64,000 nt of DNA from Hwanghaeella grinnelliae (GTDB lineage: Bacteria; Pseudomonadota; Alphaproteobacteria; UBA8366; Aestuariispiraceae). Location of the stretch: positions 744,421-808,420 of the forward strand of contig NZ_SADE01000002.1 in the NCBI RefSeq assembly GCF_004005845.1, written 5' to 3'. Position 1 is the stretch's first letter. The number at the start of each line of letters is the position of its first letter. Positions 45,925-54,255 of the stretch are shown piece by piece. A program made the position numbers and the translations under genes. A model generated the notes under the pieces. The model made no database searches. It was not told where the DNA came from and was given only the letters and a program-made list of their open reading frames with translations.

Positions 45925-46232
45925 CTCTTCACCCTCTCCTGAATCTTGTCCATGAACTGCGCCAGCTTGATATCCAGTTCCGTAACGCCATCCGCGCTGT
46001 GGGTCGTCAGCACCACATCGACCTTGCCATAAACATTGGACCATTCCGGATGGTGGTCCATCTTTTCCGCCTTCAGCGCAGCCTGGGTCATGAAGCCGAA
46101 GGCTTCGACGAAATTCTTGAATTCGAATGTCTTGGCGATCGCATCGCGGGTGTCTTGAGAGTCCGACCAGCCGTTCAAATCGGCAAGTGCGGCTTTGCGC
46201 GCGTCGGGCGTCAGTTTTTCTGCCTGCGGCAT
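45921..46232 (-). CDS. phhB: pterin-4a-carbinolamine dehydratase
   Basis: 103 residues. The family motif is [20 protein letters not shown] with the catalytic His residues and Trp. It dehydrates 4a-hydroxytetrahydropterin, recycling the cofactor of phenylalanine hydroxylase, and in many bacteria serves related roles without phhA. No phenylalanine hydroxylase gene is in the window. ATG 46232 follows AAAGGGG; a GTG at 46253 is the alternative. Coupled to the Sel1 gene by a 4-bp overlap. Confidence 0.93.
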   Translation of the reverse strand: MPQAEKLTPDARKAALADLNGWSDSQDTRDAIAKTFEFKNFVEAFGFMTQAALKAEKMDHHPEWSNVYGKVDVVLTTHSADGVTELDIKLAQFMDKIQERVKS

Positions 46233-46278
46233 TGGCTGCCCCTTTCTAATCACATGGGATTCTCACTATAACGACGGT

Positions 46279-46719
46279 ATGGGTAACGCAAACGAACGAT
46301 CCTTTTCAAATGACGGTGCCGTGTTCGGCGCGCCGCCGTCATTCGCCGATATCGAAGCGATGGCCGGCCGCGCCTTCGAAACAATTCCGGATGTCCTGCG
46401 GAGCAAGACCGCGACCATTCTTTTCATGGTTGAGGACTTTCCGGATGAGGAAACCTGCCGGGACATGGGTCTTGAGTCTCCGTTTGACCTTCTCGGTCTC
46501 TATCAAGGGGTGGATTTGACTCAAAAAAGCGTTGCCGATCCGTCGCCCGAACCGGATATCGTCTTTCTCTACCGGCGGCCGATCCTGGATTTCTGGTGTG
46601 AGACCGGCGAAGACCTGGAACATCTGGTCCGGCATGTGTTGATCCACGAAATCGGCCATCACTTCGGTCTGTCCGACGATGATATGGAAGCGCTGGAAGC
46701 CGCCGACGGGGATGATTGA
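46279..46719 (+). CDS. zincin-like metallopeptidase (PF06262 type)
   Basis: 146 residues. The metal site is HEIGHHFGLSDDDM near residues 122-135, with the H-E-x-x-H and the following G-x-x-D of minimal zincins. It starts with a short polar region, then PPSFADIEAMAGRAFETIP. The family occurs in many alphaproteobacteria and actinobacteria without a known substrate. ATG 46279 is preferred to the frame opening at 46195, which overlaps the divergent dehydratase. Confidence 0.85.
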   Translation: MGNANERSFSNDGAVFGAPPSFADIEAMAGRAFETIPDVLRSKTATILFMVEDFPDEETCRDMGLESPFDLLGLYQGVDLTQKSVADPSPEPDIVFLYRRPILDFWCETGEDLEHLVRHVLIHEIGHHFGLSDDDMEALEAADGDD

Positions 46720-46792
46720 GCAAGCTTAAGGCCGGCCGATTGAGCCCGCGATAACAGGCTGGAGGGCGCTGGCGAACGAGCGTTTTGGACAA

Positions 46793-46821
46793 TTGACGCG
46801 CCTAATTGTGTTCTGTATACA
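46793..46821 (+). promoter_or_regulatory. sigma-70 promoter of the GntR gene
   Basis: -35 TTGACG (46793-46798), 17-bp spacer, -10 TATACA (46816-46821). Transcription should start near 46828, giving a leader of about 15 nt before ATG 46843. The -10 box lies inside the GntR-type palindrome. Confidence 0.65.
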
Positions 46822-46824
46822 GAA
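46811..46824. promoter_or_regulatory. GntR-type operator palindrome
   Basis: TTCTGTATACAGAA is a perfect 14-bp palindrome. Its core TGTATACA fits the yGTM-KACry half-site pattern known for the FadR/FCD branch of GntR regulators. It covers the -10 box of the adjacent GntR gene, which points to autorepression. Confidence 0.7.
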
Positions 46825-46842
46825 TTCAGTATGGAGAAAGTC

Positions 46843-47508
46843 ATGAAGCCAATCGCCTTTTCACCGAACCTTGTGGACCAGGTCTACGACGCGGTGCTGG
46901 ATGCCATCTGCAACGGCAGTTTGGCGCCGGGCGAACCGGTGGTTCAGGAGCAGATCGCGGAAACGCTGGACGTCTCCCGCCAACCCGTGGTCCAAGCGCT
47001 CGTTCTGCTGAAGAAGCAGGGGTTTGTCGAACCCGCGGGACGCAAGGGCCATCGTGTCGCGCCGTTGGACGCGGAACTTGCCCGGCGTGTCTATTCGATC
47101 CGGGGCGCCCTGGATCGCCTGGCCGCGCGGGAAGCGGCCGGGAACCCGGCGGCGGCTTCCTTACTGAGCGCCGCGCTTGAAAAAGGCAGGGCGCTGGTGG
47201 CAAGCGGCAGCGTCGCCGATTTGATCGAGGCGGACGCGGCCTTTCATCAGACGATCTATTCTCTCGCCGACAATCCGTTGATTGCTCAGACATCGGATGT
47301 CCATTGGCGGCATATCAAACGTGTCATGGGGGCGGTTCTGCGGGACGGTGCCCAACGGGAATCCGTCTGGTCTGAGCATGCCAAGATCGCCGAGGCGATT
47401 GCCGAAGGCGACGCGAAGCGTGCTGGAAAGCTGGCGGAGAAACATGTCACCCAAGCGGCGGAGTATCTGGTCGCGCAATTGGAACAGGATCTGGCGATCA
47501 GCGCCTGA
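46843..47508 (+). CDS. GntR-family regulator, FCD (FadR) subfamily
   Basis: 221 residues. The N-terminal winged helix (VDQVYDAVLDAICNGSLAPG, DVSRQPVVQALVLLKKQGFV) precedes an FCD effector domain with DAAFHQTIYSLADNPL and EHAKIAEAI, whose conserved His and Asp residues bind a metal and usually a carboxylate ligand. ATG 46843 has GGAGAAAG upstream; ATG 46831 also exists. A perfect palindrome overlies its promoter. The dioxygenase gene begins 75 bp downstream, so GntR is probably the local repressor of that module. Confidence 0.9.
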   Translation: MKPIAFSPNLVDQVYDAVLDAICNGSLAPGEPVVQEQIAETLDVSRQPVVQALVLLKKQGFVEPAGRKGHRVAPLDAELARRVYSIRGALDRLAAREAAGNPAAASLLSAALEKGRALVASGSVADLIEADAAFHQTIYSLADNPLIAQTSDVHWRHIKRVMGAVLRDGAQRESVWSEHAKIAEAIAEGDAKRAGKLAEKHVTQAAEYLVAQLEQDLAISA

Positions 47509-47583
47509 CACGACAAGACAAAACGAGAAGTAAGAAACCGGAAGCCGCAAAAGCGGCGCCAAGAGGAAACGCAGGAGGAACGC

Positions 47584-48381
47584 ATGAAACTGACCGATGC
47601 GCAGCAGAAGGAATTCGACCGGGAAGGATATGTCTTCCTGCCGGAAATGTTCGACGATGACGAGGTGGCGGTTCTGCGCCGGGAAGCGGAAGCCATTTAT
47701 GCCTCGGACCGGGAAGAGGTCTGGCGCGAATCAAACGGTGTCGCCCGCACTGCCTTCGCCGCGCATACCTATAACGAGGCCTATCGCCGCCTCGGCCGGC
47801 ATCCGCGCCTGGTCGAACCGGTCAAACAGTTGCTGGATGGTGACGTCTACATGCATCAGTTCAAGATCAACGCGAAGGCAGCCTTCGACGGTGATGTTTG
47901 GCAGTGGCATCAGGATTACGGCACTTGGCAGCGGGACGACGGCATGCCGACTGCGCGGGCGATGAACATCGCGTTGTTCCTGGACGACGTAACCGCCGCC
48001 AACGGGCCCTTGCTGTTCATTCCGCGCAGCCACAAGCATGGTGTGGTCGAGGCCGGTCACGACCTTGAAACCACGTCCTATCCGCTTTGGACGCTGGACC
48101 GGGAAACAGTTTCGAAACTGGCGGAAGAAGGTGGCTGTGTCGCGCCGACTGGCAAGGCGGGGTCGGTGCTGATGTTCCACGGCACGCTTGTCCATGCTAG
48201 CCCGCCGAACATTTCCCCGATGCCGCGCACCATCGTTTATTTGAGCCTGTGCGAGGTGAACAATCACATCACCAAGTTCACGCGGAAGGAATGGATCGCC
48301 CATCGCGATTTCACGCCGATCGAAAGCCTGAACGACGATTGTTTGAAGGAACTCGCCCGCGAAGCGGTAGCGGCCGAATAA
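47584..48381 (+). CDS. phytanoyl-CoA dioxygenase family Fe(II)/2-oxoglutarate oxygenase, EctD-like signature
   Basis: 265 residues. The iron ligands are in WHQDYGTW (His and Asp) and HGTLVHAS (distal His). The block from HQFKINAKAAFDGDVW through RDDGMPTARA, and then NGPLLFIPRSHK, closely follows ectoine hydroxylase EctD (H-x-D-x-x-T-W, DGMP, R-A, NGPL, G/R-SHK). It should hydroxylate a small polar substrate using O2 and 2-oxoglutarate. No ectABC genes are nearby, so ectoine itself is not implied. AGGAGGAACGC precedes the ATG. Second gene of the GntR module. Confidence 0.87.
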   Translation: MKLTDAQQKEFDREGYVFLPEMFDDDEVAVLRREAEAIYASDREEVWRESNGVARTAFAAHTYNEAYRRLGRHPRLVEPVKQLLDGDVYMHQFKINAKAAFDGDVWQWHQDYGTWQRDDGMPTARAMNIALFLDDVTAANGPLLFIPRSHKHGVVEAGHDLETTSYPLWTLDRETVSKLAEEGGCVAPTGKAGSVLMFHGTLVHASPPNISPMPRTIVYLSLCEVNNHITKFTRKEWIAHRDFTPIESLNDDCLKELAREAVAAE

Positions 48382-48393
48382 ACGCAGACCCCG

Positions 48394-48639
48394 ATGGCCC
48401 ATTCGAACAAGGTCAAACGCTCGGTGGAGACACCGGAAGGATCACTCTGCGTTGACCTGTTCGAACGACCGGGCGGTGGATATGGGTTTGAACTATATCG
48501 CCGCGACGGCGAAGACCCTTCGGGGTGGTATCCCATCGGTGGGTACAAAGACCTGCATTTCGAAACGGAAGAAGCCGCGTGGCAGGCTGCGGACCGGGCG
48601 GTACCCTGGTTCCGCGACCAAGCCACGAACAGCGGATGA
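48394..48639 (+). CDS. small protein of unknown function
   Basis: 81 residues, 13 bp after the dioxygenase stop and 17 bp before the SAF-domain gene, so clearly within the same transcript. Content: VETPEGSLCVDLFERPGGGY, GFELYRRD, GWYPIGGYKDLHFETEEAAW, an alpha/beta-looking compact domain with several aromatic residues. No signal peptide or membrane segment. I recognise no family; a small accessory or substrate-binding role in the module is an inference from position. Confidence 0.7.
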   Translation: MAHSNKVKRSVETPEGSLCVDLFERPGGGYGFELYRRDGEDPSGWYPIGGYKDLHFETEEAAWQAADRAVPWFRDQATNSG

Positions 48640-48655
48640 ACAGAGAGAGACCCCC

Positions 48656-49999
48656 ATGAACCTTACCAGCATGCTGCGCCAACGCGCGGCGGACGAAAAA
48701 CCTGTCCGTGTCGCCCTGATCGGGGCCGGAAAATTCGGATCGATGTTCCTGTCCCAAGTGCCGACGACGCCCGGCATGCATCTGACCGGGATCGGGGACC
48801 TCAGCGTGGACCGCGCCAAAGCCGCCTGCGGCAATGTCGGTTGGCCCGAAAGGCAGGCGGACGCGAAAAGCCTGGACGACGCGGTTGCGACCGGTGGGAC
48901 TTTCGTCACTGATGATACGATGGCGCTAATCCGGGATCCACGCATTGACGTCGTAATCGACGCGACCGGCATCCCGCCGGTGGGGATCAAACATGCGTTG
49001 GCAGCCATCGACAATGGCAAGCATATCGTCATGGTGAATGTGGAAGCCGACGTGCTGGCGGGACCGCTTCTGGCACAGAAGGCACGGGATGCCGGTGTCG
49101 TCTATACCATGGCCTATGGCGATCAGCCGGCCCTTATCGCAGAAATGGTGGATTGGGTCCGGGCCATCGGATTCGATGTCACTTGCGCGGGGAAGGGTAC
49201 GAAATACATTCCGGGCTATCACGATATCAATCCCGATACGGTATGGGGCCACTACGGGCTGACCGCTGAACAAGCGGCGGCCGGCGGCATGAACCCGCAA
49301 ATGTTCGCAAGTTTCATGGACGGCACCAAATCGGCCATTGAAATGGCGGCGGTCGCGAATGCCTGTGACCTGACTCCGCCGGCCGATGGGCTCAATTTCT
49401 TCCCCTGCGGCGTCGACGACCTGACAACCGTGCTGCGCCCGGAAGCGGATGGCGGCCAAATCAAACAGAAGGGCACGGTCGAAGTCATCGCCTGTAATGA
49501 GCGCGATGGCCGAAATGTGTTCCGAGACCTGCGCTGGGGTGTCTATGTCACTTTCGAAGCGCCAAATGAGTATGCAAAGCGCTGCATGTGGGAATACGGC
49601 ATGAAGGTGGACAGCACCGGAAAATACGGATGCATGTACAAGCCCTATCACCTGATCGGTCTGGAACTGGGCATCAGTGTTGCCAATGCCGCCCTGCGCG
49701 GCGAGGCAACGGGTGAGACCCGCTATTGGCGCGGTGACGCTGTGGCGACGGCCAAGAAAGACCTGAAACCCGGCGACATGTTGGACGGTGAGGGCGGGTT
49801 CTGCGTCTATGGAAAATTGATGCCCGCCGCGGCGTCGCTCGCGCTCGGCGGTTTGCCGATCGGTTTGGCGCATGGCTTCAAACTGAAGAACAAGGTCGCC
49901 AAAGGCACGCCGCTTACCTGGAACGATGTCGAGGCGGACGAAAGCATGGAGGCGGTCCAGATTCGTCGTGAAATGGAACGGGCTTTCGCCAACCGTTAG
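48656..49999 (+). CDS. predicted homoserine dehydrogenase-like NAD(P) oxidoreductase with C-terminal SAF domain (COG4091 type)
   Basis: 447 residues. The Rossmann motif VALIGAGKFGSMF lies at about 19-31, followed by a homoserine-dehydrogenase-like core (DVVIDATGIPPVGIKHALAA, MVNVEADVLAGPLLA). The last 90 residues, including DAVATAKKDLKPGDMLDGEG, form an SAF domain as in COG4091. The family is common in operons for unusual hydroxy acids or sugar acids. ATG 48656 follows CAGAGAGAG; the frame opens earlier at 48452. Ends the GntR module, convergent with a LysR gene 6 bp away. Confidence 0.87.
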   Translation: MNLTSMLRQRAADEKPVRVALIGAGKFGSMFLSQVPTTPGMHLTGIGDLSVDRAKAACGNVGWPERQADAKSLDDAVATGGTFVTDDTMALIRDPRIDVVIDATGIPPVGIKHALAAIDNGKHIVMVNVEADVLAGPLLAQKARDAGVVYTMAYGDQPALIAEMVDWVRAIGFDVTCAGKGTKYIPGYHDINPDTVWGHYGLTAEQAAAGGMNPQMFASFMDGTKSAIEMAAVANACDLTPPADGLNFFPCGVDDLTTVLRPEADGGQIKQKGTVEVIACNERDGRNVFRDLRWGVYVTFEAPNEYAKRCMWEYGMKVDSTGKYGCMYKPYHLIGLELGISVANAALRGEATGETRYWRGDAVATAKKDLKPGDMLDGEGGFCVYGKLMPAAASLALGGLPIGLAHGFKLKNKVAKGTPLTWNDVEADESMEAVQIRREMERAFANR

Positions 50000-50005
50000 A
50001 AAATG

Positions 50006-50908
50006 TCAGACGCGATCCCGGCCGAGCAACGCTGTTTCCAGTGATCGTGTTTCATCCGCTAGGGTATCGATTACAGCCCGGACCGCGGCGACACGGCGGA
50101 TGTCTTGGTGGACGTAAAGGTGAACGGTTCGCTTCAGATCCGGAATCGGATCTGTCAGCCGAATAATGTTCGAATAGCGGTCCGCCAATATCATTGGCAA
50201 AACGCCCAGCCCGCCGCCTGACGTGATGAAATCCCCCATCATCGCGGCGTCGTTGTGGCGGATCATCGGCGCGCGGTTGCCAAGGCGATCCTGAATCCAC
50301 TCGCCCCCGGCAAAATGCCGGTGCAAGGCGTCATAGCCGATCCAGTCGCATTCCCTATAGCGGTCTTCCGTCCGCGCGGCGGGGTTGGCGGCGACATAAG
50401 CCACCGACCCATAGACCGCGTAATCCAAATCGAACAGTTTGCGGGAAATCTGATTGGTGTTCTGGGGCGGTCTGTCCCGTATCAGGATATCGGCTTCGCG
50501 CCGGGTCAGGCTTGCGAATAGGTGTTCGATACCGATCTCAAGCTCGACCGCTGGAAGTGTATTCCGCAATTTGGGAAGTAATGGCGCCAATATCTGTGCG
50601 ACGACCTCATCGACGGAAAGCCGCACGGACCCTTCCGCATCAGGCGACAATCCATCCGCCTCGGCGGTCAACGCGGCGGCGGCCGCCTCCATCGCTTCGG
50701 CCTTTGGCAACAGGGCCGTGCCCTCGGGGGTCAGGGCGAAACCATCCGGCAACCGGTCGAACAGACGGGCCTGAAATGCGTCTTCCAGTTTCTTTAAGCG
50801 CCGGCCGACCGTGGGTTGGCTGATCTGCAGGGCAGCGGCCGCCCTGGTCAGACTGCCGCCGCGCGCAATCGCCAGGAAAATGCGGATATCGTCCCAATCC
50901 GCTTGCAT
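50006..50908 (-). CDS. LysR-family transcriptional regulator
   Basis: 300 residues. The N-terminal helix-turn-helix is FLAIARGGSLTRAAAALQIS with QPTVGRRLKKLE; the effector domain follows with LFASLTRREADILIRDRPP. The R-E-A-D-I segment belongs to the GcvA/AmpR-like branch. ATG 50908 has GGAGG 8 bp upstream; the frame opens at 50929. It converges on the GntR module and faces the Fur-like region on its upstream side, so its target may be its own promoter or a gene elsewhere. Confidence 0.9.
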   Translation of the reverse strand: MQADWDDIRIFLAIARGGSLTRAAAALQISQPTVGRRLKKLEDAFQARLFDRLPDGFALTPEGTALLPKAEAMEAAAAALTAEADGLSPDAEGSVRLSVDEVVAQILAPLLPKLRNTLPAVELEIGIEHLFASLTRREADILIRDRPPQNTNQISRKLFDLDYAVYGSVAYVAANPAARTEDRYRECDWIGYDALHRHFAGGEWIQDRLGNRAPMIRHNDAAMMGDFITSGGGLGVLPMILADRYSNIIRLTDPIPDLKRTVHLYVHQDIRRVAAVRAVIDTLADETRSLETALLGRDRV

Positions 50909-50989
50909 GCCATAAACCTCCACAATCAAACATTCTTGAATATAAAAATGTCTAAACAGATCGACGCTACAGAAAAATGAATAGTGAAA

Positions 50990-51004
50990 TGAGAATGAAT
51001 GTCA
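50990..51004. promoter_or_regulatory. weak Fur-like 15-bp dyad
   Basis: TGAGAATGAATGTCA resembles the 7-1-7 Fur consensus TGATAATnATTATCA, differing at several inner positions; 10 of the 15 bases equal their reverse complement. It is AT-rich and upstream of the LysR gene by 82 bp. Iron control is a hypothesis. Confidence 0.35.
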
Positions 51005-51292
51005 AATCCGAATGCTTTTTCCATCGCGTTGCTGTCGCAACGTTTGCGCTTGAGGCGATCAGCTTTTCAGTTTTCTTGGGCTTCTTCCTGTCCGGGGCAA
51101 CACCAGACCTGACCTTGCCAATCGGCTGCGCGATGATCCCGTCCTTTGCCGTCGAAACGGTGCAAAGGGCCTGCTGACGACCCCTTTCCAAACCTGCCGG
51201 CAGCCATAGCCGAATTCCGTCCCTGCAGAAAAATTCGGCAGGGCCGATTTTCCTCTTGCGTCCCGAAAGCCTTCGCTGCTACAAACCAATTA

Positions 51293-51319
51293 TGCAATTG
51301 CAAGTCAGTCGCATTTGCA
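51293..51319. promoter_or_regulatory. 27-bp imperfect dyad (Fur/Irr-like) upstream of an unknown gene
   Basis: The arms begin and end with TGCAA and TTGCA; 10 of 13 base pairs match around the central C. A perfect palindrome TGCAATTGCA (51293-51302) forms the left part. The pattern TGCAA-n-TGC...GCA-n-TTGCA resembles alphaproteobacterial iron-responsive operators. It ends 31 bp before the ATG of the next gene. Confidence 0.5.
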
Positions 51320-51350
51320 TGTTGAGTATCTGCTGTTTGGAGCTCTGCCG

Positions 51351-52025
51351 ATGACAACTCAGGCAAAAGGCCGTCGGATCCGGTTTGTCCTTCCCGGTGA
51401 AAATCCGGCCCCGGCCGTCTCAGCCAGAACCGTGTCATCGGTCCGCTGCCCCGGGCGGCCGGCATGTCAGGAGAAACCGGAAGTCACCGTCGCGGGACCC
51501 GTCCACCGGTTTCAAGAGGCAAAAGTGCCGGTCGCCCGGGTCGGCTACTGGGACCTGAAATTCACCGAACAATTCATGGTCTGGTCGTCACGCTTTTGGC
51601 GATTGCTGCAGGAAGGTGGCGCACCGACCTTGGGTCCGCTGGAAGTGGCCTTCTCGAAGGTGGGGATACGCCAGGCGCTGGGCCCCTTCGATGCGTTGAT
51701 GACGATATTGGCCTTGGAAAAGAAACGACAACGGTTGTTGGCGGCGGATCTCACCGCGCCATTGATCCCGGATGAGAAACGGTTGTTGTTCGTTCTTTCA
51801 ACACGATCGAAACAGATGCGCTGTGCGGTATTGGCCAATATGATTTCCTGCCAGGGCACGATGCTGGCAAAGCCGGTTATCGCGGAAATGGTGGAAGCGC
51901 TTTCCAAGGCGGACTACACCCTGCCGCACCGTTTGTGGAACTTCCCCGAATTAGCCACGGTTCTGGACCTACACCCAGATCTGGATCCAATCGCCGAAAC
52001 AAGCGCGGACCCCGCCGGCATCTGA
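51351..52025 (+). CDS. protein of unknown function
   Basis: 224 residues, no signal peptide or membrane helix. It has a basic N-terminus with a CPGRPAC pair, then VARVGYWDLKFTEQFMVWSS and LLQEGGAPTLGPLEVAFSK, and a mostly helical C-terminal half ending in DYTLPHRLWNFPELATVLDL. I do not recognise a family. ATG 51351 is 8 bp after GGAG. It sits below a 27-bp dyad that looks like an iron-responsive operator and 52 bp before a LysE exporter gene. Function not inferable. Confidence 0.7.
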   Translation: MTTQAKGRRIRFVLPGENPAPAVSARTVSSVRCPGRPACQEKPEVTVAGPVHRFQEAKVPVARVGYWDLKFTEQFMVWSSRFWRLLQEGGAPTLGPLEVAFSKVGIRQALGPFDALMTILALEKKRQRLLAADLTAPLIPDEKRLLFVLSTRSKQMRCAVLANMISCQGTMLAKPVIAEMVEALSKADYTLPHRLWNFPELATVLDLHPDLDPIAETSADPAGI

Positions 52026-52077
52026 ATTGGCGCTATCGTCCCGGCAAGGAAATCCCTATCCTCCGCCCATCCAAAAA

Positions 52078-52737
52078 ATGGGAACGAGCATCGTGCCGGA
52101 CTGGAACCATTTACTGCCATTCTTCACCGCGACGATGGTATTCGCTTTTCTGCCCGGGCCGGCTTTGCTGTACACGGCGGCTCAGACGCTGGCCCATGGA
52201 CGGCGGGGCGGGTTCATGGCGGCGCTCGGCCTGCATATCGGTGGGTTGGTCCATGTGTTTGCAGCGGCGGCTGGTCTATCCGCCGTCTTCACCCATGTGC
52301 CGGCGGCTTATACGGCGTTGAAGATTGCCGGCGCGATCTATCTCGTCTGGCTCGGTATCGGCATTATCCGGACAAAGATGGACCCAACTGTTGCCGACCC
52401 CGACAGGGCGCCCCGGTACGTCCCGGCCCGCCGAAGCGGGCGCGCCTTCCTGCACAGTATCATGGTCGAAGTGCTGAACCCGAAGACGGCGCTTTTCTTC
52501 ATCGCCTTTCTACCGCAATTCGCCGACCCCGCGGCGAGTTTTCCAGTCTGGGTACAGTTCTTGGTCCTGGGGTTGATTGTGGGCTGCGCCTTTTCCATGG
52601 CTGATTTGATGGCGGTCATGCTCACGCATCAGGTGCTGACCGGATTGAAGAAGACGCGAACCGCACAAAGGATCGCGCAGTGGACGGGCGGAACGGTGCT
52701 GGTGGGATTGGGCGCGCATCTGGCGCTGTCAAAATAG
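52078..52737 (+). CDS. LysE/RhtB-family exporter
   Basis: 219 residues with six hydrophobic helices and the conserved AFLPGPALLYTAAQTLAHGR and MVEVLNPKTALFFIAFLPQF segments of LysE/RhtB proteins. ATG 52078 or GTG 52093 may be the start; GGGAAC sits between them, favouring the second slightly. It could be cotranscribed with the unknown gene upstream (52 bp gap). Substrate unknown. Confidence 0.87.
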   Translation: MGTSIVPDWNHLLPFFTATMVFAFLPGPALLYTAAQTLAHGRRGGFMAALGLHIGGLVHVFAAAAGLSAVFTHVPAAYTALKIAGAIYLVWLGIGIIRTKMDPTVADPDRAPRYVPARRSGRAFLHSIMVEVLNPKTALFFIAFLPQFADPAASFPVWVQFLVLGLIVGCAFSMADLMAVMLTHQVLTGLKKTRTAQRIAQWTGGTVLVGLGAHLALSK

Positions 52738-52789
52738 GAAAGCGGCCCAGGCTGGGACTTTTCCCGGCTTGCCGCCCCTGGCGGCCGGT

Positions 52790-52817
52790 TTGACAAGGCG
52801 GGATTTTGGTCTAGAAC
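52790..52817 (+). promoter_or_regulatory. sigma-70 promoter of argG
   Basis: -35 TTGACA (52790-52795), 16-bp spacer, -10 TAGAAC (52812-52817), about 40 bp above the argG ATG. The -35 is perfect and the weak -10 is usual in alphaproteobacteria. Confidence 0.65.
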
Positions 52818-52856
52818 GCCGCTGTCTGAAACTTCATTTCAATCGGGAATTTAGCG

Positions 52857-54086
52857 ATGAAAGCCGCGGCGAAATCCTCCGTCAAAAAAGTTGTCTTGGC
52901 CTATTCCGGCGGTTTGGATACCTCGATCATCCTGCGATGGCTGCAGGACACCTACCAATGCGAAGTGGTGACCTTCACCGCCGATCTGGGTCAGGGCGAG
53001 GAACTTGAGCCGGCGCGCAAGAAGGCGGAAATGATGGGCGTGAAGGAAATCTTCATCGAAGACCTTCGCGAAGAATTCGTCCGCGACTACGTCTTCCCGA
53101 TGTTCCGGGCGAACGCCTTATACGAAGGCGTCTACCTGCTCGGTACCTCAATCGCGCGGCCGTTGATTGCCAAGCGCCAGATCGAAATCGCGCGCCAGAC
53201 GGGGGCGGATGCGGTCTGCCACGGCGCGACCGGCAAGGGGAACGATCAGGTCCGGTTCGAACTGGGCTATTACGCCTTGCAGCCGGACATCAAGGTCATC
53301 TCGCCCTGGCGGGAATGGGATCTGAACTCACGCACCAAATTGATCGAATACGCGGAACAGCATCAGATTCCGATCGCGAAGGACAAACGCGGTGAAGCGC
53401 CGTTCTCCGTCGACTCAAACCTGCTGCACATCTCGGCGGAAGGGAAAGTCTTGGAGGACCCGGCCGACGAAGCGCCGGACTATGTCTATTCCCGCACGGT
53501 CGATCCGATGGACGCGCCTGACGTCCCGACTGTCGTCGAGATCGAATTCGAAAAAGGCGATGCGGTCGGTGTGGATGGCGAACGCCTGTCCCCCGCCACG
53601 GTGCTGACCAAGCTCAATGAATTGGCAGGTGCCAATGGCGTCGGCCGGTTGGATCTGGTGGAAAACCGGTTCGTCGGCATGAAGTCCCGCGGCGTCTATG
53701 AAACCCCCGGCGGAACGGTCTTGATTGCCGCGCACCGGGCAATGGAAAGCATCACGCTGGACCGCGAGGCAATGCATCTCAAGGACGAGCTGATGCCGCG
53801 GTATGCCAAGATCATCTACAACGGCTTCTGGTTCTCGCCGGAACGCGAAATGTTGCAGGCCCTGATCGACAAGAGCCAGGAGCGCGTGAACGGCAAGGTC
53901 CGTTTGAAGCTCTACAAGGGTTCGGTCAGCGTCATTGGCCGGGAATCAGCCGACAGTCTGTATTCCATGGCGCATGTGACGTTCGAGGAAGACGACGTGT
54001 ACGACCAGCACGACGCGGAAGGCTTTATCAAGCTGAACGCGCTGCGTCTGCGCCTCGGCACCCTGCGGGACAATCGCAAGTCCTGA
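52857..54086 (+). CDS. argG: argininosuccinate synthase
   Basis: 409 residues. The ATP-pyrophosphatase loop is [16 protein letters not shown] near 14-29; [34 protein letters not shown] and [18 protein letters not shown] are the citrulline/aspartate-binding blocks. It ligates citrulline and aspartate with ATP, the penultimate step to arginine. A clear sigma-70 promoter precedes and a terminator follows, so it is monocistronic. The argD start at the end of the window belongs to the same pathway. Confidence 0.98.
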   Translation: MKAAAKSSVKKVVLAYSGGLDTSIILRWLQDTYQCEVVTFTADLGQGEELEPARKKAEMMGVKEIFIEDLREEFVRDYVFPMFRANALYEGVYLLGTSIARPLIAKRQIEIARQTGADAVCHGATGKGNDQVRFELGYYALQPDIKVISPWREWDLNSRTKLIEYAEQHQIPIAKDKRGEAPFSVDSNLLHISAEGKVLEDPADEAPDYVYSRTVDPMDAPDVPTVVEIEFEKGDAVGVDGERLSPATVLTKLNELAGANGVGRLDLVENRFVGMKSRGVYETPGGTVLIAAHRAMESITLDREAMHLKDELMPRYAKIIYNGFWFSPEREMLQALIDKSQERVNGKVRLKLYKGSVSVIGRESADSLYSMAHVTFEEDDVYDQHDAEGFIKLNALRLRLGTLRDNRKS

Positions 54087-54109
54087 ACAGCAAAAAAGAA
54101 TCCGGATTG

Positions 54110-54143
54110 GGGAGCGTGCGGCTGCGGTCGCCGCTCCCTTTTT
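54110..54143 (+). terminator. Rho-independent terminator of argG
   Basis: GGGAGCG (54110-54116) and CGCTCCC (54132-54138) pair around a 15-nt loop and are followed by TTTTT. Confidence 0.8.
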
Positions 54144-54255
54144 CATTTTCAGGTGCGGCCGCGACCGGACAACGACAGAAGAGCGGAATCAGTTAGTCGA
54201 AAGCAGGTGAGACGGCGCTAGAAGGCGGCCTAGGCCCTTGTCCCGCACGGAATGC

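Larger units (their letters stand above)
50909..51350. other. intergenic regulatory region with two Fur-like dyads
   Basis: About 440 bp between a LysR gene and an unidentified gene. Contains Fur-like sites at 50990-51004 and 51293-51319. A 66-codon frame (50977-51177, plus strand) exists but has no ribosome site and its first codons lie in the first dyad, so I do not call it. Confidence 0.5.

Noticed and set aside
50977-51177. 66-codon frame in the Fur-like region
   Set aside because: No ribosome site, start overlaps the dyad and the product lacks protein-like features beyond one hydrophobic stretch.
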